Positions 8,013 through 15,604 of a DNA stretch of 64,000 nucleotides are shown one piece after another (within the stretch, counting starts at the first letter, position 1; each line of letters opens with the position of its first letter). The translations under genes were made by a program, and so were the position numbers. The notes below the pieces were generated by a model. The model searched no databases. It worked only from the letters and a program-made list of their open reading frames with translations, and had not been told where the DNA came from. The DNA lies in the NCBI GenBank assembly GCA_963803025.1, contig CAWDKZ010000013.1, forward strand, positions 248,001 through 312,000. Reading direction: 5' to 3'. This DNA is from Bog-793 sp963803025. GTDB lineage: Bacteria; Actinomycetota; Acidimicrobiia; Acidimicrobiales; Bog-793.

Positions 8013-9491
8013 ATGAAGAGACTCGAGCAACACCTCGTTCGCGTGCTCGTCGTCCTGGCGGCGATCGCGGCCATCGGCTTCCTCCTGCTGCCTTTCCGCG
8101 CGCACGTCGACCGCGAGACGATCGGCCTCGTCCTCGTCGTCCCGGTGTTCGTCGCGGTCGCGGCGGGCGGTTACCTCGCCGGTGCGGTCGCGGTCGCGGC
8201 GTCGTTTCTCGTTTACGACGTCCTTTTCATTCCGCCGTACGGTTCGTTGGCGATCGGCCCCGGTCAGAACTTGGTTCCGCTCGTCGTCTATACGGTCGTC
8301 ATGCTGGCCGTGGCGCGGATCCTTGCCAGTCTGCGGCGTGCCCGTTCCGAGGCGCGCCGACATGAGGCCGAGACGCGCCGTCTTTTCGAGTTGTCCGAGG
8401 CGTTGACAGCGGACCAGCCCCTCCCGGCACTCCTCACGGCCATCGTCGATTCGGTGCACGAGGCGTTCGGGCTGACGAGCGTGTCCCTGCTCCTACCCGA
8501 AGGTGACGACTTCACCGTCGCGGCACAAGCCGGCGAGCCGATGACCGACGACGAGTTGCGCGTCGTCTTCCCCGCTGCTGGCGGACCACGCAGTCTCCGA
8601 GGCGTGATGACCCAGTCGGGTCATCTCTTCGGCATCCCGCTCGCCGCCGCCGGTCGGCCGATCGGCGTGCTCGTCCTTTCCGGCAAGGAGATCCCGTCGG
8701 GCGATCTCGGGTGCCTCCGCACCTTCGCCAATCAGGCGGCCCTCGCCGTCGAACGGGCTCGCCTTCGCGAGCAGACGGTGCAGACCGAGCTGCTGCGCCG
8801 GGTCGACGGCTGGCGCTCCGCGCTCCTGGGCGCCGTTTCGCACGATCTGCGCACCCCGCTCGCGTCGGTCAAAGCTGCCGTCTCCGATCTGCGTCGGGAC
8901 GACCTTCATCTGTCGAAAGAAGACGCCGACGAGTTGCTCGCGCTGATCGAGTCCCAGTCGGATCGGCTGGCACGGTTGGTCACCAACCTGCTCGACATGA
9001 CGCGCATCGAATTCGGCGAGCTGGAGCTGCGCCGGGAACCGACGACGCTCGACAAGCTGCTCGCCGACGCCCTTTCGTCCTTTGGCGCACTGCCGTGGAC
9101 CGATCGTGTGGTCGCTTCGTTCCCGTCCGATCTCCCCCCGGTCGACGTCGACCGGCTCCTTGTCTGTCAGATCCTCGCCAATCTCCTCGAGAACGCCGAG
9201 CGACATGCGCCGGAGGGGACCCCGATCTCAGTCGGCGGCCACATCGTCGGTAACGTGGTCGAGGTCTCGGTGGAGGACTGCGGTCCTGGCGTCCCCGAGG
9301 CCGACCGGGACAGGGTCTTCAAGATGTTCAACCGGGTTTCCGGCGGAGGGCGGGCGGGCATCGGTCTCGCCATCGTCCAAGCCTTCGTCGAGGCGCACGG
9401 GCAGTCCGTGCGCCTCGAAAGCGCCCCGGAAGGCGGGGCGCGATTTGTGTTCACCCTGCCGATGGCCGCGAAAGCCGTCGAGGTCGTCTGA
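8013..9491 (+). CDS. kdpD: KdpD-type sensor histidine kinase lacking the N-terminal sensor module
   Basis: A 492-residue membrane histidine kinase that should sense K+ limitation or turgor and phosphorylate KdpE. Four closely packed membrane segments (about residues 9-28, 35-50, 53-70 and 85-103) match the KdpD DUF4118 region. A GAF-like segment (about 130-255), the HisKA domain with His277 in VSHDLRTPLAS, and an HATPase domain with N-, G1- and G2-box motifs (LLENAERHAP, VEDCGPGVPE, GRAGIGLAI) follow. Full-length KdpD is near 900 residues and begins with a KdpD domain plus a universal-stress domain; both are absent here. The stop abuts the kdpE GTG, so the two are translationally coupled. Confidence 0.9.
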   Translation: MKRLEQHLVRVLVVLAAIAAIGFLLLPFRAHVDRETIGLVLVVPVFVAVAAGGYLAGAVAVAASFLVYDVLFIPPYGSLAIGPGQNLVPLVVYTVVMLAVARILASLRRARSEARRHEAETRRLFELSEALTADQPLPALLTAIVDSVHEAFGLTSVSLLLPEGDDFTVAAQAGEPMTDDELRVVFPAAGGPRSLRGVMTQSGHLFGIPLAAAGRPIGVLVLSGKEIPSGDLGCLRTFANQAALAVERARLREQTVQTELLRRVDGWRSALLGAVSHDLRTPLASVKAAVSDLRRDDLHLSKEDADELLALIESQSDRLARLVTNLLDMTRIEFGELELRREPTTLDKLLADALSSFGALPWTDRVVASFPSDLPPVDVDRLLVCQILANLLENAERHAPEGTPISVGGHIVGNVVEVSVEDCGPGVPEADRDRVFKMFNRVSGGGRAGIGLAIVQAFVEAHGQSVRLESAPEGGARFVFTLPMAAKAVEVV

Positions 9492-10166
9492 GTGCCCCGC
9501 GTGCTCGTCGTCGACGACGACGCCTCGCTGCGCAAGGCGCTCCAGATCGGTCTCACGGCGCGCGGCTACGAGGTCCTCCTCGCGAGAACCGGCGAAGAGG
9601 GGATCAGCCAGGTGGCCCTCGGGGGACCTGACGTCGTCGTGCTCGATCTCGGGCTCACCGACATCGACGGTCTCGAGGTTTGCCACCGCGTCCGGTCCTG
9701 GTCGAACGTCCCGATCGTCGTGCTGTCCGCCGCGGGCACCGAGTCGCGCAAGGTCGCCGCGCTCGACGAGGGAGCCGACGACTACGTCACGAAGCCGTTT
9801 TCGATGGCCGAGCTCGAGGCGCGTTTGCGAACGGCGCTACGACACGCCGGTGTCAGCGTGACAGAACCTACGGAGATCCACGTCGGCCGGGTCTCGCTCG
9901 ATCTCGTCCACCGGAGCGCGTCGATTGACGCGCGGCCGATGGACCTCACACCGCACGAGTTCTCGTTCCTCAGCTTCCTCGCGCGCCACGCCGGGAAGGT
10001 GTGCACCCACCAGATGATCCTGCAAGCTGTCTGGGGACCCGGCTACGGCGGGGAGACGAGGTACGTCCGCGTCTACGCCCACCGGCTGCGGCGCAAGCTC
10101 GGCGACGCGGACGCCCGGATGCTTCGCAACCACCCGGGGATCGGCTACGAGCTCACCGGTGGGTGA
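9492..10166 (+). CDS. kdpE: Response regulator KdpE
   Basis: A 224-residue OmpR/PhoB-type response regulator. The receiver domain (1-120) has the acidic pair VDDD near residues 7-10, the phospho-acceptor Asp52 in VVLDLGL, a switch Ser/Thr in VLSAAG and Lys in DYVTKPFS. The C-terminal winged helix (about 130-222) has MDLTPHEFSFL and YVRVYAHRLRRKLGD. GTG 9492 immediately follows the kdpD TGA. It should activate kdpFABC, which converges from the right, probably through the direct repeats at 14671-14715. Confidence 0.94.
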   Translation: MPRVLVVDDDASLRKALQIGLTARGYEVLLARTGEEGISQVALGGPDVVVLDLGLTDIDGLEVCHRVRSWSNVPIVVLSAAGTESRKVAALDEGADDYVTKPFSMAELEARLRTALRHAGVSVTEPTEIHVGRVSLDLVHRSASIDARPMDLTPHEFSFLSFLARHAGKVCTHQMILQAVWGPGYGGETRYVRVYAHRLRRKLGDADARMLRNHPGIGYELTGG

Positions 10167-10193
10167 CGCGCCGGGTCCGTTCGGTCGTGGGGG

Positions 10194-10724
10194 TCAGCGC
10201 AGGCGGGCGAGGGCCTCGTTCAGCTGCAGGACGTTGACGTAGGAGCCGCCGAGGAAGTCGAACTGCGGGCCAACGATCCGCGAGGCGATGAGACGCCGCA
10301 CCACAGCCACGGCGAGCCCGTTCGCTTTCGCGACGGCGTTCGCCTGGGCGTCGGCGTCGGCGGGGCTGATGTCGGGGTCGACACCGCTGCCCGACCCCGT
10401 GACGAGGTCCGCGGTCGGCGTGATCCCCTCGCTGCGCAGCAGCCTGACGCGTGCTTCGAGGATCTTCACGAACGCCTCCGAGCGCGGCCCGTAGTTCGCA
10501 GAGCCGGTCGCGGCGGGGTTGTCCGGATCGTCCCGACCCTGGAACCACTGGGGGCCCTTCCACTGCTGGCCGACAAGGGCCGACCCGTTCGCCGTCAGCG
10601 AGCCGCCCGCCTGGTGGCTGAAGAACACGCTGCCGATGCCGGTCTCGAGGGCGGGGTAGGCGAGCCCGAGCAGCACGAAGAAGATGATCGAGACGACGAC
10701 CGCGCGGCGCACCTGGACGAGCAT
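10194..10724 (-). CDS. kdpC: Potassium-transporting ATPase subunit C
   Basis: A 176-residue KdpC, the single-span chaperone-like subunit of the KdpFABC pump. The N-terminal membrane helix is AVVVSIIFFVLLGLAYPALET. The family markers QQWKGPQWFQGR and GSGVDPDISPADA follow, and the C-terminus has FLGGSYVNVLQLNEAL. Its ATG shares one base with the kdpB stop (TGATG), so it is translationally coupled. Its 3' end converges on kdpE with a 27-bp gap. Confidence 0.95.
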   Translation of the reverse strand: MLVQVRRAVVVSIIFFVLLGLAYPALETGIGSVFFSHQAGGSLTANGSALVGQQWKGPQWFQGRDDPDNPAATGSANYGPRSEAFVKILEARVRLLRSEGITPTADLVTGSGSGVDPDISPADADAQANAVAKANGLAVAVVRRLIASRIVGPQFDFLGGSYVNVLQLNEALARLR

Positions 10725-12784
10725 CAGTAGCCTCCCGTCGCCGTGAGGATGAGGTCGATGAGCTTGATCCCGATGAACGGGAGGATCACCCCGCCGACCC
10801 CGAAGATCCAAACGTTCCTCCTGAGAATCGCCGACGCGCTCATCGGGCGGAACCGCACACCGCGCAGGGCGAGCGGGATCAAGGCCACGATGATGAGCGC
10901 GTTGAAGACCACGGCAGACAGCACGGCGCTGTTCGCGTTGTGCAGGTGCATGATGTTCAGGCGATTGAGCGCGGGATAGGTCGCGACGAACAGCGCCGGG
11001 ATGATGGCGAAGTACTTCGCGACGTCGTTCGCGATCGAGAACGTCGTTAGCGCCCCCCGCGTGATGAGGAGTTGCTTGCCGATCTCGACGATGTTGATGA
11101 GCTTCGTCGGGTTGGAATCGAGGTCGACCATGTTCCCCGCTTCCTTGGCGGCTGACGTCCCGGTGTTCATCGCCACCCCGACGTCGGCCTGGGCGAGGGC
11201 GGGCGCGTCGTTCGTGCCGTCGCCCGTCATCGCGACGAGCTTGCCGCCCTCCTGCTCGGAGCGGATGAGTGCCATCTTGCGCTCGGGGGTCGCCTCGGCG
11301 AGGTAGTCGTCGACGCCCGCCTCGGCGGCGATCGCCGCGGCGGTGAGCGGGTTGTCGCCGGTGATCATGACGGTGCGGATGCCCATTGCCCGCATGGCGG
11401 CGAACCGTTCCTGGATGCCCTCCTTCACGATGTCTTTCAGCTCGATGACGCCGACGATGGTCGGACCGTCGGCGACGACGAGCGGTGTCGAGCCGGCACG
11501 TGCGACATGTTCGACGATGCCGTCAAGATCGGGCGGCACGGTCCCGCCCCTGATGGTGACCCACTGGCGGATCGAGTCGGCGGCGCCCTTGCGGATCTGA
11601 CGGTCGCCGACGTTGAGGCCCGACATGCGGGTCACGGCGGAGAAGGGGATGAACTCATGATGGCCGAGGGCCTGCTCGCGAATGTTGAAGCGCTCCTTCG
11701 CGAGCACGACGATCGAGCGCCCCTCCGGCGTCTCGTCGGCGAGCGACGCCAGCTGGGCCGCCTCGGCGACGTCCTTCTCGCTGTGGCCGCCGACCGGTGA
11801 GAACGAGGAGGCCATCCGATTACCGAGCGTGATCGTGCCCGTCTTGTCGAGCAGCAGGGTCTGGACGTCGCCGGCGGCTTCGACCGAGCGTCCGCTCATC
11901 GCGAGGACGTTGCACTGGACGAGCCGGTCCATGCCCGCGATGCCGATGGCGGACAACAGCGCGCCGATCGTCGTCGGGATGAGACAGACGAGCAGCGCGA
12001 CGAGGACGACCACCGAGACGGAGGCGCCGGCGTAGTGACCGAAGGGCTCGAGCACGACGACGACGGGAAGGAAGATGATCGTGAGCGCGGCGAGAAGGAT
12101 CGTGAGCGCGATCTCGTTCGGCGTCTTCTGGCGGCTCGCGCCTTCGACGAGGCTGATCATCCGGTCGAGGAACGTGTGGCCGCGCTCGACCGTGATCCGG
12201 ACGAGGATGCGATCGGAGAGCACCTTCGTGCCGCCGGTGACCGCCGAACGGTCACCGCCCGACTCGCGGATGACCGGCGCCGACTCGCCGGTGATCGCTG
12301 ACTCGTCGACCGAGGCGACGCCTTCGACGATCTCGCCGTCCGACGGGATGATGTCGCCTGCTTCGCACACGACGACGTTGCCCTTGACGAGCTCGGCGGC
12401 GGGGACGCGGGTTTCCACACCGTCGGCGCCGAGGAGCCGAGCTTCAGTCTCGGCGCGCATCTTGCGCAGTGTGTCCGCCTGCGCCTTGCCGCGACCCTCG
12501 GCGACCGCCTCGGCGAAGTTGGCGAACACGACCGTCAGGAACAGCCAGATCGTCACCGACCACGTGAAGATCCCGGGGTGGGCGATCGACTCGATGAAGG
12601 TGACGATCGCGCCGATCAGGACGACGAACATGACGGGATTGCGGATTTCCGTCCTCGGGTCGAGCTTGCGCACGGCGTCGATCGTGGCCCGGCCGAGGAT
12701 CTCGCGGTCGAACAGCCCCCGTTTCTCGGCGACGCCGTCCGCGGTCGGCCGGGTGGCTGGCGCGGTGGTCGTCTCCGGCGACAT
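10724..12784 (-). CDS. kdpB: Potassium-transporting ATPase subunit B
   Basis: A 686-residue P-type ATPase (type IA), the catalytic subunit of the KdpFABC pump in the inner membrane. The phosphorylated aspartate is Asp313 in DKTGTIT. The actuator-domain loop is ITGESAPV, the nucleotide-binding region is around KGAADSIRQW, and the hinge motif is MTGDGTNDAPALAQADVG. Several membrane spans lie before and after these domains. The start at 12784 shares a base with the kdpA stop as TGATG. Transcription is expected under KdpE control when external K+ is low. Confidence 0.97.
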   Translation of the reverse strand: MSPETTTAPATRPTADGVAEKRGLFDREILGRATIDAVRKLDPRTEIRNPVMFVVLIGAIVTFIESIAHPGIFTWSVTIWLFLTVVFANFAEAVAEGRGKAQADTLRKMRAETEARLLGADGVETRVPAAELVKGNVVVCEAGDIIPSDGEIVEGVASVDESAITGESAPVIRESGGDRSAVTGGTKVLSDRILVRITVERGHTFLDRMISLVEGASRQKTPNEIALTILLAALTIIFLPVVVVLEPFGHYAGASVSVVVLVALLVCLIPTTIGALLSAIGIAGMDRLVQCNVLAMSGRSVEAAGDVQTLLLDKTGTITLGNRMASSFSPVGGHSEKDVAEAAQLASLADETPEGRSIVVLAKERFNIREQALGHHEFIPFSAVTRMSGLNVGDRQIRKGAADSIRQWVTIRGGTVPPDLDGIVEHVARAGSTPLVVADGPTIVGVIELKDIVKEGIQERFAAMRAMGIRTVMITGDNPLTAAAIAAEAGVDDYLAEATPERKMALIRSEQEGGKLVAMTGDGTNDAPALAQADVGVAMNTGTSAAKEAGNMVDLDSNPTKLINIVEIGKQLLITRGALTTFSIANDVAKYFAIIPALFVATYPALNRLNIMHLHNANSAVLSAVVFNALIIVALIPLALRGVRFRPMSASAILRRNVWIFGVGGVILPFIGIKLIDLILTATGGY

Positions 12785-14475
12785 CAGAAGAACCTCCTGC
12801 TGAGCAGCTGCTCGACGATGGGACCGAGGGAGACGGCCGGGAAGAAGGTGAGCGCGCCGACGATGAGGATCACGCCGAGGAGCAGACCGGTGAACATCGG
12901 CGTGTCCGTCTTGAACGTGCCCACGGAGACGGGAACGGCCTGTTTGGCGGCGAGCACGCCCGCCAGAGCGAGGCACGGGATCATGATCGCGAAGCGACCG
13001 AGCAGCATCGCGACTCCCCCGGTCACGTTGTAGAAGGTCGTGTTGCCGCTCAGACCCGCGAACGCCGAACCGTTGTTGTTCGTCATCGAGGTGAAGGCGT
13101 AGAGGATCTCCGAGAATCCGTGCGGACCCAGGTTGAGCACCCCGACGCGCCCCGCGTGGATCGACACCGCGATCGCGGTGACGATGAGCACGACCAACGG
13201 CATGACGAGCACGCCGAGGGCCGCGAGTTTCACCTCTTTCGACTGGATCTTCTTACCGAGGAACTCCGGTGTCCGGCCGACCATGAGGCCGCCGAGGAAG
13301 ACGGCGACAATCGCGAAGAGGAGGATCGTGTACAGCCCGCTCCCCTCTCCTCCTGGGCTCACCTCGCCGAGCATCATGCCGGTGAGCAGCGCGAAACCAC
13401 CGAGGGGCGTGTAGGAGTCGTTCGAGGAGTCGACGCTGCCGGTTGAGGTCTGGGTCGAGGCGATGTTGTAGAAGACCGAGTCCGCGACCCCGAAGCGAAC
13501 CTCTTTGCCTTCGACGTTCCCGCCAGGTTGGTAGGTGAGGCCGGCGTGGGCGACGGCGGGGTTCGTGCCGTGCTCGGCGATCTCGCCCATCGCCACCCAC
13601 GCGCCGAACAGGATGACCATCGCGGCGACGACGGCGACGCCCTGACGGAAGCTGCCGACCATCTTGCCGAAGGTGTAGGTGAGGGCGAAGGGGATCGCGA
13701 GCAGCAGGACGAACGACAAGAAGTTCGTGAAGGCCGTGGGGTTCTCGAAGGGGTCGGCGCCGTTGGCGTTGTAGGTACCGCCGCCGTTCGTGCCGAGCTC
13801 CTTGATGACCTCCTGGGAACCGAACGGGCCGCGGGGGATGACCTGGGTGACGTGGTTCAACGAGTCGTGGATCGTCACCGGGCCGGCGAAGGTCTGGATC
13901 GCGCCCTGGCTGATGAAGACCACTGCGGCGACGAGCGATATCGGCAACAGCACGTAGATGATCCCCCGCACGAGGTCGACCCAGAAGTTGCCGATCGTCG
14001 ACGAGCCTCGGCGGGCGAAGCCGCGGATGAGCGCGATGGCGACCGCTATCCCGACCGACGCCGAGGCGAAGTTCTGGACGGCGAGGGCACCCATCTGGGA
14101 CAGGTACGACATCGTCGACTCGCCGGAGTAGTTCTGCCAGTTCGTGTTGGTAAGGAACGAGACCGCCGTGTTCCAGGAGAGCGCTGGGCCGACCGCGCCG
14201 AGATGCTGCGGGTTGAGCGGCAGCGAACCCTGCAGGCGGAGCATCCCGTAGACCACGAGGAGGGCGACCGCGGAGTAGGCGATGAGCGAGCCGGCGTACC
14301 GCTGCCAGCTCTGTTCGACCTCGGGATCGACGCCCACCAGGCGGTAGATCGGACCCTCGATGAAGGCGAGGTACTTCACGCGTCCTTCGTAGACGGCGGC
14401 CATGTAGGAGCCGAGGAAGCGCCAGATCAGGATCATGACCGCGGCGAAGACGACGAGCATCCACGTCAGGTTCAT
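12784..14475 (-). CDS. kdpA: Potassium-transporting ATPase subunit A
   Basis: A 563-residue polytopic membrane protein that forms the K+-selective pathway of KdpFABC. It carries the fourfold selectivity-filter-like repeats of the SKT superfamily, seen around TNTNWQNYSGES, NGGGTYNANG, PLGGFALLTGMM and TNNNGSAFAGLS. Ten or so hydrophobic segments span its length, matching the family's usual 550-590 residues. It begins at ATG 14475, which overlaps the kdpF stop as TGATG. Confidence 0.97.
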   Translation of the reverse strand: MNLTWMLVVFAAVMILIWRFLGSYMAAVYEGRVKYLAFIEGPIYRLVGVDPEVEQSWQRYAGSLIAYSAVALLVVYGMLRLQGSLPLNPQHLGAVGPALSWNTAVSFLTNTNWQNYSGESTMSYLSQMGALAVQNFASASVGIAVAIALIRGFARRGSSTIGNFWVDLVRGIIYVLLPISLVAAVVFISQGAIQTFAGPVTIHDSLNHVTQVIPRGPFGSQEVIKELGTNGGGTYNANGADPFENPTAFTNFLSFVLLLAIPFALTYTFGKMVGSFRQGVAVVAAMVILFGAWVAMGEIAEHGTNPAVAHAGLTYQPGGNVEGKEVRFGVADSVFYNIASTQTSTGSVDSSNDSYTPLGGFALLTGMMLGEVSPGGEGSGLYTILLFAIVAVFLGGLMVGRTPEFLGKKIQSKEVKLAALGVLVMPLVVLIVTAIAVSIHAGRVGVLNLGPHGFSEILYAFTSMTNNNGSAFAGLSGNTTFYNVTGGVAMLLGRFAIMIPCLALAGVLAAKQAVPVSVGTFKTDTPMFTGLLLGVILIVGALTFFPAVSLGPIVEQLLSRRFF

Positions 14476-14564
14476 CAGAAGCGCTCCGCCCGGAACATCG
14501 CGAATCCGAGGTAGATGAACACGACGATCGAGAGGGCAAGCAAGGCGCCCTGTACAGCGGTCAT
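14475..14564 (-). CDS. kdpF: Small potassium-pump subunit KdpF
   Basis: A 29-residue single-span peptide, MTAVQGALLALSIVVFIYLG followed by FAMFRAERF. KdpF stabilises the KdpFABC complex in the membrane; the YLGFAMFRAERF end is the characteristic part (Y-L-x-x-A-x-x-x-P/A-E-x-F). It was read directly from the sequence because it is too short for routine gene calling. The stop shares a base with the kdpA ATG, and its own ATG overlaps the TGA of another tiny reading frame upstream. Confidence 0.9.
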   Translation of the reverse strand: MTAVQGALLALSIVVFIYLGFAMFRAERF

Positions 14565-14644
14565 ACGCGTTCGAGCGCCCGGACCAACCCGAGCATGACG
14601 GCCGCGAAGATGAACACGCTCAGCACTGCGAGGAAATCGGCCAC
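14561..14644 (-). CDS. Tiny single-span membrane peptide upstream of kdpF
   Basis: A 27-codon frame starting GTG 14644-14642 and ending TGA 14563-14561, which overlaps the kdpF ATG as ATGA. The predicted peptide starts MADFLAVLSVFIFAAVML and ends GLVRALERV: a short acidic N-terminus, one hydrophobic helix and a basic tail, so it is kdpF-like in size and shape but different in sequence. The coupling and the first position in the operon suggest it is translated and belongs to the Kdp pump. I recall similar unnamed peptides before kdpF in other actinobacteria, but cannot verify this here. Function unknown. Confidence 0.6.
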   Translation of the reverse strand: MADFLAVLSVFIFAAVMLGLVRALERV

Positions 14645-14670
14645 GGGACTACTTTGCGGGCGATCTCGTG

Positions 14671-14715
14671 AAGAAAATGTCAAATCCGGTCGCCAGGGCA
14701 TCAAGAAACTGTCAA
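14671..14715 (-). promoter_or_regulatory. Direct repeats upstream of kdp operon, candidate KdpE sites
   Basis: On the minus strand the 13-mer TTGACANTTTCTT occurs twice, at 14715-14703 (TTGACAGTTTCTT) and 14683-14671 (TTGACATTTTCTT). They match at 12 of 13 bases and are 32 bp apart, about three helical turns. They end 27 bp before the first gene of the kdp operon. The same-face spacing and position fit binding of a response-regulator dimer pair. TTGACA could also serve as a -35, but no good -10 follows at 16-18 bp. Confidence 0.55.
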
Positions 14716-14788
14716 CATCGGCCGCCGGGGAATCGCGTCGCGACCACGGCGAGGCAGGGTCTCTCCGTCCGGATCAGGACCCGTCCGT

Positions 14789-15385
14789 ATGCTGGTGCGA
14801 TGCCACCGCAACGCCCACCCGGTCGACCGTCGCCTGCGGGACCGGCGACGCGCCTGTTCGCGCCGGGGCCGCGGCCCGTCCGCACGGCCGTTCGCGGGGG
14901 TTGCCCTGCTCGCCACCCTCGGGCTCGCCGCGTCGGCCTGTGGCGGATCGAACGGCGCCGCGAGCTACGGCCCGTACCCGGGGTCGTTGCCGAGCGCCTC
15001 CACCCTGTGCCCGACGCTCGCGGAGGTCGACTATTACGTCCCCGTGTCGGCCAAATCAGCCATCGTGGAACAGTCGACGACGGCTGGCGTCCGGTCCACG
15101 GTGCGCTGCGTGTACGGTGATCCTCGGCGCGCGCCGAGACACGCCGCTTCCGTCACGATGGTGCTCTGGCCCACCGCGACCGAGACCCGACCCAGCGGCG
15201 TGGTGATAACGGAGATCAAGCACGTCGGCCTGGCAATGATCAGCTATCGCCGCGGGGATCTGAACTCGGTCGTCATCCACCAGGGACGTGTCGACGTCAT
15301 CGTCACCTCGGCGGTTCCACGCTCCGCGCTGGAAGGGTTCGCCGAAGAGGAGCTGTCGAGGATCCCCGAAGCGGATCGGGCGTGA
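14789..15385 (+). CDS. Putative lipoprotein, uncertain 5' end
   Basis: A predicted exported protein of unknown function. The hydrophobic stretch FAGVALLATLGLAASACGG ends in a lipobox-like AASAC, followed by a Gly/Ser/Ala linker and a ~130-residue domain containing LCPTLAEVDYYVPVS and VRCVYGD. It would be anchored outside the cytoplasmic membrane. The N-terminal part of this frame (CHRNAHP..., CSRRGRG...) is unlike a normal signal peptide. A TATGCT box at 14788-14793 lies 6 nt before ATG 14800 in another frame. Removing one G from the G5 run at 14896-14900 would join that ATG to the lipobox. The mature domain is sound; the start is not. Confidence 0.6.
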   Translation: MLVRCHRNAHPVDRRLRDRRRACSRRGRGPSARPFAGVALLATLGLAASACGGSNGAASYGPYPGSLPSASTLCPTLAEVDYYVPVSAKSAIVEQSTTAGVRSTVRCVYGDPRRAPRHAASVTMVLWPTATETRPSGVVITEIKHVGLAMISYRRGDLNSVVIHQGRVDVIVTSAVPRSALEGFAEEELSRIPEADRA

Positions 15386-15429
15386 TGGCGTGGGAGGCAC
15401 GCGGCACATGATGACGGCCGTCGGAGAAG

Positions 15430-15501
15430 CGCCCTCGGCGGGATTCGAACCCACGCACCCGGCTCCGGAGGCCGGTGCTCTATCCCCTGAGCTACGAGGG
15501 C
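15430..15501 (-). tRNA. tRNA-Arg (anticodon CCG)
   Basis: A 72-nt cloverleaf on the minus strand, 5' end at 15501. The acceptor stem is GCCCTCG/CGAGGGC with discriminator G. The D arm is GCTC...GAGC, the anticodon stem is CCGGC/GCCGG around the loop CTCCGGA, and the T arm contains GGTTCGAATCCC. CCA is not encoded. The anticodon CCG reads CGG, a common Arg codon in GC-rich genomes. It lies just upstream of and opposite to argS, the gene for its synthetase. Confidence 0.95.
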
Positions 15502-15604
15502 ATGCACCATGCGGAGCGTGCCCCGTGGCGGACCGCCCGAGCACGTCGCCTGACACGCCTCTGCGATTGCATGGTAGCCGCGTGCCCGCTTGGGGCTTCG
15601 CGCC

